A stretch of 64,000 nucleotides of DNA from Imbricaverruca yamaguchii (Eukaryota; Arthropoda; Thecostraca; Neoverrucidae), in the NCBI GenBank assembly GCA_034440575.1, contig JAOTOL010001557.1, forward strand, positions 62,001 through 126,000, read 5' to 3'. This document shows, piece by piece, positions 1 through 54,764 of the stretch; the stretch's first letter is position 1, and every line of letters starts with the position of its first letter. The position numbers and the translations under genes are program-made. The notes beneath the pieces are model-generated. The model was not told the origin of the DNA. It was given only the letters and a program-made list of their open reading frames with translations, and searched no databases.

Positions 1-906
1 CCCATTGGCATCCTAAAAGGTGCAATCGTAGGAATATATTTTGTAATTCACCGAGGGGGCGGGACATGTCTCCGAAGGGCATTGATGTGGTCTGGGAGGA
101 ATACCAAATTAGTCGAAAGGCCGCTGCACTTCGTGGCGTATTTATTGAAGGGACATTGCACCATGCCACTCCCCGAAGTGGAAAGCATCCATGACACCGG
201 TTGGAGTCGCCTATAGGATCCTCAAGTGAACCGGCCAAGAGCGCCACACAGGAGTCGGAGAGGCAGCACTGTCTTCGAGTAGGAGATATGGCCGAATGTC
301 TCATAAATACGCCATTGATATCCGCCACCTCCAACTTTTCGGCGGACAGCGCCCATTTTTAGAAAATCGAGGCCAAGTCGGTGTCACTTCGGCCGATGTG
401 ACACCACCTCGCCAACGATGCCCTCATAGCCATGACACCTGAAGGCATGTCACCCCTCCTCTGAGTTGTTTCTAGGCGCATCCCGGCTGACCTGTACCAG
501 CGAGACGTTACTGATTAAAAAAAAGAGTGGTACCCGAATTTACCACCAGCCCGATAACTCCGGGGTCGCGGCTGCCGCGGTCACAGAACCTTTCTCGTTG
601 CCTTTGCATTACTGCAGGAGCCGGAGTCAGCTGGACGATGACGATGGCCTCCTGTGTAACCAAGACATGATGCTCTCACTCAAAATATCCCAGACGAGTC
701 CATGCCGTCTCAGATGAGTGTCCGAAGACTAGGAGGCCCAAGAGTCCCAAAGGAGCGCCGCTTGCCAGTCCGAAGGGCGCTATCACTCCCAAGGGTGGCA
801 TGGCGTAACGGCCCACGATATAGATGTTCGCGATGCTCTTGTATCGAAAAATAATCGTAGAAACCTACCCATTCATTCAGGGTTTCCCGCCGCATCGTGC
901 GTTGTA
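1..906. other. Unassigned sequence at window start
   Basis: About 900 bases of mixed composition with only short open frames and no recognisable protein motif. The phrase catgacacc recurs (near 190 and 430), which suggests a decayed repeat. Nothing firmer can be said. Confidence 0.3.
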
Positions 907-989
907 ATGATTAACATATCCTGGGAAGCACTTGGTGGCTCGGTGGTGACGCATCAATCACTTGACACAAGCTCTTCCGTCTTCCGCCA

Positions 990-1232
990 AAATTCAAGCT
1001 GGAAAAACCTACACACTTTCGCGCGTCGGACAAGTCTACCTGGTCTTATATTGCCTTGGTTGATCCGATGTCCGTCTCTGATCACCGAACTGCTGCGATT
1101 CACAACGAATTTCATGCTGTGATTCGTCTAAACTTGGCCAGCCACAGAACAGTGGCTGTCGCTGCAGGCGCAACTTGTGCGGCTAAGGAAATACATAGGG
1201 CTCTTCCCCTTCCCATCCGCCAGCACATTTAA
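990..1232 (+). pseudogene. Open stretch without start codon, possible transposon coding remnant
   Basis: One frame is open for about 80 codons from roughly 990 to TAA near 1230 (includes STWSYIALVDPMSVSDHRTA). It has no start and no flanking domain. I do not recognise the family; a decayed transposable-element gene is a guess. Confidence 0.3.
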
Positions 1233-1239
1233 AATATCT

Positions 1240-3190
1240 TCATGACAATGATTATTATCTGAGCTATCACGAAATCGCGCAGCGCTTCATTCATGAAGTT
1301 ATTTGCAAGCCGGAATGACGTTTTTTCCGTCGACCGATACTATTTGTAATCTGTTGATTACTGCGCATTAAGCAGCAACGCACAATCGTGGTGATATAAC
1401 AACAAAGCTGGGGAAAGGCGTACTTTACAGCGCAATTATATTCAGGGAAATAGTCTGCAGGAAGGATAATAGGTAAGGTGAGGAAATATCTTGCCCATTC
1501 GGGCGTGCGTATCGAAAGGCGCAAGAGGCAACATATATATGAGTAAAAATTGTCCCCAAGAAAAGGAAGCATACATCAAAGAACCGGATAGCTACCTATA
1601 ACAACAAATATTGTATTTAAATAGGTAATTGCTGACTTGTTGAACACCTCTTGGGTTCTTTGACTTCTTGGCATCTTCAACCTTGAAAATGCATCTTCAA
1701 AATCAGTGTTCTTAGATGCAGATTACTTTCTTCTGACCTCTGATGGAGGATCAAACATTGCAAGTATCAAAAAACGAGGATGAATTTGCTCTGCATTGTA
1801 CCTTTAAATGAACACAAAAATGTCATTCTCATCTATAATGGAAGAGACAGCCTGAAAGTATTCAGGGTATGACAGATTCCCTGAATGTGATGTAATGACA
1901 TTCCCCCAAAATAATTAGAACTGTTGATGATAATAATGATAATACTGATGATAAAGGGTGCTGCATAGCCAGTACTACTTGATGTGCTCCTAAACCCAAC
2001 TAATCAATTGATGATAATAATATACTAAATGATAAGTTCAAGAGAGAAACAATGAATAAATCAAACTTGCCAATATGACTTATCCAGTGCTGTTAAATAG
2101 TTGCCATGAGATCCTTCTTGGACAAAACAGTTTGGAGGCATGCTTGTCATCCATACTTTATGGTAAAAGTCTAGTGAGGTATCTTAAACAAGTATTGATA
2201 ATGCTTCAATGAATGGTGAACGTACAGAAAAAATACAAGAGTAGCAAAAAGCTGCATCCAACTATGTAATATGCGGACAAATAGGAACATCTTCAATGAA
2301 GACATGAGTTATGAAAGGCAGATTTTGATTTATAGGCATGGCAGGATTAAGTATGAGATAATGGGAAGTATTATTAGATAAATGGAGGATAGTGGACAAG
2401 GAGAATGGATCATAACTTATGAGAAGTACAGAAAAGTGTTGGGTTTAGGCACTGGTGGATCTAGCCCACTGGTTTGGGGGGGCAGATTTAGGTGTGAGCC
2501 CTGCCCCATTCCCCCAGTGTTGTGCCTAGGATTTGCATGAGAGGAGTTAGACTGATTTTGAGGGTGCCCATCCTGCCATTATATTTGGTTTAATAACAAT
2601 GCTGGCATATGCACTGCAGCTTACACTCACCATGGCTTATGCCAAATTGTTTTGGCATAGGCAATGGGCTTCCCTTTGTTGAATACACAATCTTTTGTGT
2701 GGTAGGCTAGAGCCATTAAACTGGTTGCATATTTGTTGTACTCTCACTCTTTCTACAGTGCAAAAACCCTGACCTGCTGTCTACCTGACCATATTAGCAG
2801 CTGTTTCCAAGATAATCAATATTGAGAAAATTGAGAAAATTGTGAACTTCCTACTTGGAGTAACAGCAAGCAAGCTGATCTCAATCCCATTAGTGTGGTG
2901 CAACTCTGGATCCCAGAAGGCAGATGCTGGGCTGAGGCCAAATTCTGGTGCATGCAGAAGATCAGGGACAGGAGGAGAGGAGGAAGGACAGGAGAGGTTG
3001 GAGGCAGAAGCTACCCCCTCAGGAGAAGGTTGAGATGGAGAATCCAGACTGAAGATGACAAACATATACTTCAATATGCACCTTTGTGTTCACAACATTA
3101 TATTCCTGAACATCTTAGTGTAGACAATTATCTTGTCACAAGAACAATAAAGTTTTGCATCTATCAAAATACCCCATTTGATTATCAAAC
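1240..3190. other. AT-rich intergenic DNA without gene
   Basis: AT-rich, with GATAAT microsatellite-like stretches (about 1925-2030) and a copy of the dispersed 'cctaaa-ccca-aatca' tail at 1986-2010. A CT-rich patch near 2900-3030 is open in both strands but shows no protein features. Confidence 0.4.
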
Positions 3191-3204
3191 CATTGTTATA
3201 TCTC

Positions 3205-4445
3205 CAATCAGAGGGTAGGCTAGGTTAGGCTCTGTTGCATTTTTCTTTTGTTTTTAAACATTACTTTTTAAAATCAAATTCAAAGCCTCTTTTTGGTGTT
3301 GTTTTTCTCACAAGCTGAAAAGTAAGCAATTGCACAGAAAATGAGTGGTCATAATTGGTGATAGTCACATTCATAAACATTGCATTGGAAAGGTATATTC
3401 TAAGGGTTCATAAAACACCTTCAAGCATGAATTTACTACCTAACCTTCCATGTCATAATTTATTGAAACAATCTTTTTGTTTGTTTTGATCTAAAAAAGT
3501 AAATAAAAAATGGACCAAAACATAGCCTAGCATAATTTGTTCTTCAGAAAACAAATTTATTTGGAAAATTATTTTAAAAAGTTAACATTTTTTTTAAACT
3601 AAAAAAAAACCTAACCTAACCCAGCCAAACTGGACCAAACCTAATCTTGTATGCTTCCTTCATGGAGGTAAAATGTGTAAAAGTTGTTTTGTGGATACCT
3701 TAAAACACAATAATACTCACAATAATAATAATAACACATTAGGCAATAATCACAAGATTCTATGAAGGTACCTATGTATCTACCTAGGTAAGTACTAAGT
3801 AATAGGCAAAGCTCGTCTGGTGTTATCATATTTGAAACTTTTCAAAACAAAAGGTGGTAAAGCTTACCAAAGGCCAATACAATTTTCATCCAGCAGACTT
3901 GGATACTATGATAACTAACCTGTTATCAGAGTACTTCCTTGTTGAGCATGGTCATCCAAATCACTATTCAAGTGTACAGTGGTATCACAATGCAGTGGTA
4001 AACTTGCAGTGTAAGGTAATTTTTGAGTTCTTAGAATTCCTTTTTCTAATGCATTGCTCAAATGTTGTCAATATTGATGCAACCACTCATTTCCTCTGCA
4101 AGTGCATACGTTTTCAGTTGGGAAGAAAAGTAACACCAAAGAAGGGGCTTGAAGTTTGGTAAGATGGCATCAAAAAGTGATGTTCAAATTAACATAAAAA
4201 TGTAGCCTAACTTAACCTAAACTAGCCTAACCTTCCATGCAAGAAAACAAATTGTTTTCCAAAAATGGAAAATCTTCAAACAACGTTTTACATTACAGAA
4301 ATTAACTTCAAATATTAAGCTAGCCTAACCTAGCCTGACCCATTTTAGAATGATCAATTTTTGAGAAAATTCTCCCAAAAATTGTTTTTGGTAGCTTTTA
4401 CAACTTAGAACAGAAGCCTAGCCTAATGAAGCCTAACCTATTTTT
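3205..4445. repeat. AT-rich dispersed repeat with CCTAA/TTAGG-like motifs
   Basis: Short runs such as aacctaacctaaccc (3609), ttaacctaaactagcctaacc (about 4212) and tagcctaacctagcctgaccc recur along 1.2 kb. They resemble the arthropod telomere unit TTAGG but are not a clean array. A phrase at 3655-3715 is similar to one at 58965-59030 and loosely to one near 4440-4500, so this looks like a dispersed repeat family. Confidence 0.5.
3854..4162 (+). other. Open frame of about 102 codons, unrecognised
   Basis: Open on + inside the AT-rich repeat region (contains QYNFHPADLDTMITNLLSEY). No signal peptide, domain or splice context is seen. It may be part of a transposable element or chance; listed only because it is longer than most random frames here. 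Confidence 0.2.
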
Positions 4446-6760
4446 TTGTTTCATGAGGGTATATCAATGTGTGTGTAACTTGTCTTGTAGGTACCTTAAC
4501 ACATGCCCTGGAGAGCATCTGAAAATTATGCACACTGGAAGGGGGTGGGTTCCACCTCCCTGATAAGATCTTGGCTTCTACTAAACCTGAAGGAATGAAA
4601 TTTGCAGGGTAGAAAGGTACGGTAGTGAACACTGTTGTGTGAAAATTTCATGGCCTAAGGTCAATGTCTTCAAGGTCAAATGATGTCAAGTGTCAAAATT
4701 TTCTGGCTTTGGGTGCCTTGGCTTGTCATTGTTATGGATCGCTGGGGTTGTTTAAGTGCTCCAAAATGGGCATCAGTGATGTTCCAGACATTGCTAATGA
4801 TGCAATACAGATACTGGACATGGCATTTGACCTCAGGTCACCTATATAGCAGCACTTTATCAGGTCATTCCCTGCTCCAGCTACCGGGATCGCGGCGCAC
4901 GCCCGACTGCTCCGTCGGGGGCTCGGCTCAATTGACTTTGCAAAGAAAGGAGTGAACTACATGTGTAAAGTATGTAAATGCTTAGGTACACAATGACAAA
5001 ACAGTAGTTTTCAGCATTTGCAGGGAGTAACATGCAAAGTGACGTCAATCGCATGGCAGTCATTTGCATTTATGACAACATTCCAGTTGACCAAGTTTGG
5101 TTCCATTAACCTGTCAAGAACTTAACCTGACTTGACCTCGGTGACCTAACATGACTGAAACTATGTAGCATAACAATATACATCAAACAAGTAGCTAGTG
5201 TTGCCAAGGACCCTTCCCTTTTGCCAATATACGGGAAGCGCACCAGCGCCGATTTTGGCGCCCTGGCGCTTCAAAATTTTTGTACTTTAACGGCCCCTAA
5301 CTCGAACAATTTTCGGCTGATTTCCGTTTTCTTACTTTAAGCAACATGCTGATCATTTCTAAGGAGATAAGCAAAAAAAGACGTATATCGAAAATCTGGA
5401 GCTATGCACGTGGATATAGCTCCCCTCCAGGATGGGTGTTAAACTTCAATAGAACCCTTTAAGTTTGAACCCTTAAAGATCAGTCCTACCTTCCGAATCT
5501 CCTACCTGCGAACCCACCAGTTGTCTCTTATTCAGAATATAAATACCTACACACCTATTGCTATTCTTGAAAAAAAAATCATGCAATGTAGCCTGTCTCT
5601 TCATCTTAGCACCCCACAACACCAACATATGAAGCATGCTGCTCAACTTGGCTCAACTGGACACATGCACAAAACATCCGGTTCAAATTTCGCTTTCGAA
5701 ATCTGGCTCACTGGATTTGATTGCCCATTACTGGCTAAACTAAATTCATGAAGCTATCTGACTAAGGAATAATGAAACTGCTGATTCTGTCAATTTTTGC
5801 TGTAAGCAGATCTTCAACAACATAGAACCCTCAATGTGCATCAGAATCTACTATGCTACCATATTGGGCTTACAAATGATTATGAAAAATATCTAATTGG
5901 AGATTCTTTCACCTGGAGTGCTATTTTTTTACCTCGGCCAAAGTTAACGCATTTTAATTTACTTTACTTGTGTTGGTTTTGGGGGAGGGGTAAGACATGA
6001 TGGTCCCCCTTTGAAGTGCTTGGGGGTCATGGCCGGAATGGCCCCTCCCTGGATCCACCAGATGGTTTAGGAGAGGGACAACTGGGGTTGCTGAACACAA
6101 AATAATGAATAACAGGTCACACAAAATGGAATGAATCACAATAACATGCCTACATTAATATTTTATATACAATGATTCCCAAGAATCTGTGACTGCTCGT
6201 GGCCAGAACCAAAATGTTTTTCTTGAGCTGTCAAATAACGCCCAGGAATGGAATGATACGATGTGCACTATGCAATGCTGAAAGAAAAGACGAGCAACAT
6301 TTTCTGATGGAGGAAAAGAAGATGAGGGGGTTGCAAGAACCATACCATATGTTAGGAAAGTAGCAACAAGCTGTCAATTCACACAAGTAGGGATGGATGG
6401 CAAAAGATAATAATCTACAGAATGTGACAGTTACTCCTGACAGCTTGAGCAACCTGAGCTCGCACAAACTCCATGCAGATCCTCAAGAACTTAACATCAT
6501 AATTTCAAAAGAAAAGTGAGTAAAGATTCCATAGGAGCTATCACAAAGCCTATTTAGTCCTCCAAATTTTACTGCAATGCATCTCAGTGTGGACTGTTTT
6601 GCATTTTTTGTTTTGTATTTGTAAATGTAACAAACCATTTCCATAAAATGGATGAAATATTTAGTTTGAGTCATACTGCAGTAAGGTGCATATAACACTC
6701 CAAAAGCATAGGCGAACATGGAAGCAATAAATCAACAGCATGCAAATATAACACTGGACA
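4446..6760. other. Intergenic DNA without gene
   Basis: No coding evidence. A G-rich phrase around 5975-6070 (ggatccaccagatggtttag) loosely resembles one around 2450-2520, hinting at a dispersed element. 5215-5480 reads like non-coding transposon sequence. Confidence 0.35.
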
Positions 6761-6779
6761 TGTACAGTCAATTTATAAT

Positions 6780-7640
6780 ACGTCGTTGTTGAACATCGTG
6801 ACAAACTCGCCCCGAGTCCGAGAAGCGGAAGCGGCCGGCGGCGTTAGGTTCTGGAACGAGGTTAGGTTCTGGAACGAGGAGGAGGACCCGGAAGGAGAAG
6901 ATTCTACATGACATGCTGAGACAGAAGGGCGATGGTCGCAGCGTCCCAGCCGCCGTCGCACGGATGGAACGCCGGGAGACATCTGACCGCCAGACGGACA
7001 GAGAACGGATCACCTCAGGTGCTCGCGGATCATTCATGGCTCTAAATACGGCGATTTTGTCGTGGTGGGTGACAGGGTCAAAGATACTACGCCAGTCCAG
7101 CGTTGCCACTATCGGCGATATGTTACCGCGACGGTGTGCCACAAAAACGACCCTAGCCCCTAATTTAGTCTCATTCGGCTCTCTTCCGAGTTGACATTGG
7201 ACGGCCGCGCTCTAGATGGTGAGGCAGCATAGGATGTGCGGAAAGACGTGAGACTAAATCAGGAGTTTGCGCGCTTCGGGTGAGATGTGAGATGGTGACG
7301 GATTTTGTGGGAACAGAACAACATGGAGTTGCACTTTTTGACGACGTGAGCTATGTGCTCCTCCCAGGATAGGGTGCGGTCGATGATGACTCACAGCATC
7401 TTCACGAACTACGGGGGGGGGGGGGGGGGCTGGGCTGGGACGTGACTGCCAATGCTGAATTGGTAGGATGTGACTTTTTTTAGGGATTGGGCTGTGCAAA
7501 CAAGAAGAAGGGTAGTTTTAGTGGTATTCATATTCAGGGAGTTGGATGTGAAGTCGAACTGAATAGCAGGGATGGCATTTCTTGTGGCGATTAGATGCAA
7601 TGGAGACTAATATCCACTGTTGTGAATGGAAAGTCTGCTA
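6780..7640 (-). mobile_element. Non-LTR retrotransposon fragment, degenerate RT C-terminus
   Basis: On the minus strand, 7430-7600 reads SNSLNMNTTKTTLLLVCTAQ then SLKKVTSYQFSIG, like the 'NKTE-ll-G' stretch of Jockey/CR1-type reverse transcriptases. 7260-7400 continues with TLSWEEHI-like sequence, and 6900-7140 has LDWRSIFDPVTHHDKIAVFR and RRSIRATAAGTL, typical of LINE RT C-ends. A G-tract at 7418-7431 and frameshifts break it. It is dead and 5' truncated. Confidence 0.7.
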
Positions 7641-8539
7641 TACTGAATTGCACATGTAATTGTAGCGGACCGCATCTTGCCCGCATCTGCATGTCATCTG
7701 CACAACGCAAGTGCAGCGGCACCTGCTACAGCGGCCTGGGACATTGTCGGCGCGCGGTCACGTCATCGTCGGGTTTGTCCGGAGACGTCGGCGCACGGGC
7801 GGGTCACGGTGTTTGCCCCCTAGGTGGCGCAAGTGACCTGTATGGTCTTGCACGTAGAAAAATCCCTCCCCTGTTTTCCCCGAGACGTCCTCGCGCCGGT
7901 GTGTCGCCATTGAGTCTCCCAGTCTGCCGCGCTACCTGCACGCCAGTGTATGCGCAGCGGCACATCGATACAGCGCGCACTCCCAACGGCTAGCTGCGTG
8001 ATTTCAAAATCGAATGCCACTAAGCTGTGCTCACTCCCACTACACCTCACTGTCACAGTGCAATGCAAGCCCTCGTCCGCATCCCCACAGGTATGCGGCA
8101 ACAAGCTAACAGCGAAGTATCGTGCGGTGCCTCCGGTCAAGAAGCCGAGGCGTGTCGGACTTCACAAAATCGTTAATGTGTTTGTCCTCCATAATTTTTG
8201 GTCATTAGATACTTTAATTCCATGCCTATCTACAGGCTGAGTGCAAAATCAAAGTATACAATTATGGTTGCATCTAGTGACTATTCAGTGCATAATGGTA
8301 TGGACAGGTGAATAATGGTGCACACCAATGACCAGTGAGGTATGGCTTATGATTGCTGACGTTAAAGTGATGAGCTATGCTCCATGTTCGTGGTAATGCT
8401 ATCAATTTTGCAACACTAGGGTACCTTGGTGCATACAGATTTGTTGTATTGATAATCAGTCTCTAAAGTACGGCAGTTTCGGTGGCATAGGATCAGAATG
8501 GCCCACCGTTATAGTGTCAGCTCGTCAGTACCGGATCTC
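7641..8539. other. G+C-richer intergenic DNA, no gene seen
   Basis: Open frames on both strands between 7640 and 8240 overlap each other and show no domain; they look like composition effects. It could include a CpG-rich regulatory segment, but nothing specific is visible. Confidence 0.3.
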
Positions 8540-8544
8540 GCCGT

Positions 8545-9620
8545 CGGCTGTGCAGTAACTGACCGGCACCGCACTGCTGCACCACACTGTCAGCTGTGTA
8601 GGTAACTGGCGGACACCACACTGCCACACCACACTGTCAGCTGTGTAGGTAACTGGCGGACACCACACTGCCACACCACACTGTCAGCTGTGTAGGTAAC
8701 TGGCGGACACCACACTGCCACACCACACTGTCAGCTGTACAGGTAACTGGCCGACACCACACTGTCAGCTGTACAGGTAACTGGCCGACACCACACTGTC
8801 AGCTGTGTAGGTAACTGGCGGACACCACACTGCCACACCACACTGTCAGCTGTACAGGTAACTGGCCGACACCACACTGTCAGCTGTACAGGTAACTGGC
8901 CGACACCACACTGTCAGCTGTGTAGGTAACTGGCGGACACCACACTGCCACATCACACTGTCAGCTATACAGGTAACTGGCCGACACCACACTGTCAGCT
9001 GTGTAGGTAACTGGCGGACACCACACTGCCACACCACACTGTCAGCTGTACAGGTAACTGGCCGACACCACACTGTCAGCTGTGTAGGTAACTGGCGGAC
9101 ACCACACTGCCACACCACACTGTCAGCTATACAGGTAACTGGCCGACACCACACTGTCAGCTGTACAGGTAACTGACCGACACCACACTGTCAGCTGTAC
9201 AGGTAACTGACCGACACCACACTGTCAGCTGTACAGGTAACTGACCGACACCACACTGTCAGCTGTACAGGTAACTGACCGACACCACACTGTCAGCTGT
9301 ACAGGTAACTGACCGACACCACACTGTCAGCTATACAGGTAACTGACCGACACCACACTGTCAGCTGTACAGGTAACTGACCGACACCACACTGTCAGCT
9401 GTACAGGTAACTGACCGACACCACACTGTCAGCTGTGTAGGTAACTGGCGGACACCACACTGCCACACCACACTGTCAGCTATACAGGTAACTGACCGAC
9501 ACCACACTGTCAGCTGTACAGGTAACTGACCGACACCACACTGCCGCACCTCCCTGTCAGCTGTGCAGGTAACTGGCCGCACCACACTGCCAAACCTCAC
9601 CGTCAGTTGTATAGGTACGG
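8545..9620 (+). repeat. 47/35-bp minisatellite upstream of MEGF8, related to the exon-13 donor array
   Basis: About 26 tandem copies of a unit containing cactgtcagctgtgtaggt then aactggcggacac. Two unit lengths occur, 47 bp and a 35-bp version lacking about 12 bp. The same sequence and periods appear at 25040-25720, where they copy the end of MEGF8 exon 13 and its donor. Antisense open frames across this array are artefacts. Confidence 0.92.
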
Positions 9621-10678
9621 TGGCACTACTGAGCATACCTGCAGATTCAATGGCAAGGGTAGAAATTAGATGGCCGATAGAGGAACTTGAACACTGCAGC
9701 ATTGTGGTTCTGCAGATTATGCAGGTGGACATAAACCTGCTACGAAGCTACGAAGCTGCGAAGCACGTGGAGGTTCTGTTTGGTGACATAATCATGCTTC
9801 GATGCTATCAATATTGTTAGAAGTAGCGGAGGTGAATATCTCATCGTCAGTAATGTAGTGGCCAAGCGCCAAATGTGTACTATGCACCAGGCAGAGGTAT
9901 CTGGCGTGCTGAAATGAAACAATATTGATGCCTTACGGATGTACGCATTTAGCATGTCATAAATTTCAACAACACACAAGGTAATCGATATTGAACATGA
10001 TTAATGCTTCGTGAAACTGGGCATGAGCATTCCTTAGGTGGTGTCTGCATTGCCTGGGTGGTGCGAGATCAATGGATGTATGTAGTTTTGCGATTTTCTG
10101 TCAAGCCAAGGTAGTCTCGGTAAAAATAAGAAAAGCCAAGTCGGTTGAAGCTGAATGACACACGGAGTTATGATAAATGCAGTCATTTATGATGCTAAAA
10201 ATAATTCACCCCTGACTTGTAGAAGCGCTCTGATTTCAGGTCCACCCTCTGCCTCAACAGTGCAATATGTGAAGTGCATACAATATGTAGCATGACCCCT
10301 GGTTACCGGCTGATGCCGCAGGTGATCACAGCCTTTCGGTACCGGTCGTTGTCAGAGTTCAAGTTGCTTGTGTGCTTATACTAGTGGCGAGATCAATGGA
10401 TGAAGTAGAATAGAGCGAGAAGTGTGGATAACAATATGAGTTTAAGAGAAGACAGTAGTGCAAAGTGTAAGCAGTGTGAGTCTCAGAGTGCTCTTGTAGC
10501 CATGGGATCTCTTGCCGTGCTCAATTTTCGCAGTGATGTATTATGACTGATTTGAAGCACATTGTGTGATGCCGGGTTCAGACGCCTTGCTTGTGTGCCC
10601 GCAGCTGGTGTGGCACGCCGACGTGCCGGCTCCCAGCCTGCCCATGTGAGGTCGGCACTGCGGTACTGCGGCGGAGCC
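9621..10678. other. Sequence immediately upstream of MEGF8
   Basis: No promoter motif or non-coding exon can be placed with confidence. The phrase gagatcaatggatg occurs twice (about 10069 and 10389). G+C rises sharply from about 10560 into exon 1. Confidence 0.35.
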
Positions 10679-52440
<41,762 letters not shown>

Positions 52441-54759
52441 CCCGGTCACAACGTGTGCCAGCGCGCCTGATCTGGGGACAGGACCTGCCAGGACACGTGA
52501 GCTGGCCACGGGACCGACTCGAAGGTTGGATCTGACCACACAACGGGCCTGAAAATCTGCTTCGGTCACGATTTTCGGCAGAATACCCTGACCTGGCCAC
52601 AACACGGGTCCCAATGCCTCACCTGGTCTCTGGAATCGGTTTCAACATTTCACCTGGTAACACGGTGGTCCGCCAGCACGTATTTCCCCAAAGGCTGGCA
52701 GCCAGGCCAGACGGGTGGGCTGGGCAAGAGAGGACGAGGTGACAAGGTGGACAGGGCAGACCACCTGATGTCATTGGTGCTCCAGCTATCGATGCCTGAC
52801 GCCAGGGAGCTTGCAATCGGCCATACCTCGGCTGATAGCACTGATTCCAATATCTTTCTCGCCCTTGTGATAATAGGAGCATACTACGTGCCTTTTTAGA
52901 CAATTTATGTATGATGTGTCGTGTTGATCTGTCCAGTGTTGGCCATTGGCATAATGTCAACCAGTTCCATCCACTAGTCGCATATATAGCCGCGAACAAT
53001 CACTGGCCCATCATCACCCACATCTGCTGTCCGAGTTGCGCTCCGGCGGGGCAGTAACATTAGACTGCCGCCAGTGCAAGTGCCTCCGTTTGTGTATCTT
53101 TTTATCGGACACCGAATGATCCATGAGCGAAATATTCCGGTTACGGATACAGTTGGACCTGCAATTTAGCATGACTCAATTAAGAGTGGCTGGCTGAGCA
53201 ATAGTACATCAGCGGTCTCAGGTAGAGCAGTCATTGAAGTTATCTGCTGGCTACACCGACTGCACGTGGCGACTCCAGTGTCGTCGGGAATACACCGAGG
53301 AGATTGTGAGGTACCGCGAGGCATGTTCCGAAACTGATGCAATCAAAGCATGCCTCAGGCTGTACGTTATATTGACGTGTTGCTGTGTTCCTTGAAAGAT
53401 CTGTAGAAGAAGACCTGTATGGTGGGCTGTGGGTTGATCTTGTGCCAAAGCACCGGCGGTGCGGTCCCGTCTGGCTGCAGGTATGGTGCGTTCGTGAACT
53501 CGCCGTTATTCCTCAGATGTCGACATTGGGTGTCGTGTCACAACGAATGTACATTTCCAAGTTAATGCGAGTTGCTACTGTTGGTTTTTCAGGGTTGGCA
53601 AAATGCTAAAAAAAAATTACTTTTCCCATTGTGTGGGAAATAACCCGTGGAAACCAATTACTGGCAAAAACTATCAACCCCGCCGAGGACAACCGGTAGG
53701 CTGATGCATCTTTGATCCGAAGAACTTCCGGATGTATAATCACAACCCTGTCCTGGTCTGCACAAAGTTGACGTGTCTTGATAGTAAATGTTTTGCCGGG
53801 TCTCTGGTATTAACCAGTTTATACCCGCATATTGTCAGCCCTGCTTTTTTTGCCTCGCAATGCTTGTATGTGTTTGCATAATGTTCGTGTATACCCTGGT
53901 TATTGAGCGTACATCTACATTCACCATCCCGCTATTTTCCAAATAAAAGCCTGTGCGGCGCCAGAACTGTAAAACTGTTCTTTTCAGCGGTATACATGAG
54001 CAGAGAACACGCACTGTATTACATTACATTCCACTCCATTTCATTCTGTTCCAACTCGGGTGAACATTGTGTGGGGTTGAGGACCTGAGCTGACCCAAAA
54101 AGGAACTGTAAACATCCAGTAACATCCAAATTAGGGAAGTCTGATGGTGAACACACCCTCTTTTTGACACGACAAATGCGGTGTGGGTGTCTTAGTGTTA
54201 GTGGGTGGGTGTCTTAGTGTTGCACAAATCTTAGTGCGGTGATTACCAAAAGTTCAGAACCGCACTCAGAGATACCTGTAGTTTTATTTTGGGGCTCTTG
54301 GGTAGGAACCATACGACACCTCTTTTCCGGAGCTTGGCAAAAAGGAGGTGAGCCATCAAAAATGGATAAAATAACACTGTTGAAAACTTCACGGCATATG
54401 AAAACTGCACTGCCGTACATGCCAGTGTCATGCGAGAATCTTTTATTTGTCGACTACTAAATGCCCAAGGAGTGAAATGGTCCCCGCACTCAGCGACACC
54501 TCTCATCTGGAGGCTCCGCCCAATGATTGTTATATTGAACACTGGACATTCATTCGATATCTCTGATGGTCTACCCTCTCGAATGTCGGCTCGCCTTCTT
54601 AATATTTGCACAATTTCATGTGTAACTCGATGGGTAGGCCTTCCCAGATCAACCCGACACTTGCCACTACCTCACGTCAAATAACTCATGGAATAACACC
54701 CCTGTTCTTGCTAGTAGGCCTATACAAGCAGAATAGTTTGAGTTAAATTAGAAAGCACA
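52441..54759. other. MEGF8 3' flank and intergenic region
   Basis: Includes the MEGF8 3' UTR of unknown length; AATAAA at 53942 is a candidate polyadenylation signal. Between 52441 and 52640 phrases such as ctgatctggggacaggacct recur loosely. 54240-54610 has opposed open frames with no domain. Confidence 0.4.
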
Positions 54760-54764
54760 CGATG

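Noticed and set aside
3205..4445. Telomere or interstitial telomeric array
   Set aside because: Motifs are scattered and imperfect, not a tandem TTAGG run.
8545..9620. CRISPR array
   Set aside because: Eukaryotic context; units are contiguous with no unique spacers.
8846..9732. Cys/Trp-rich repeat proteins on the minus strand
   Set aside because: Translation of the 47/35-bp minisatellite, not a gene.
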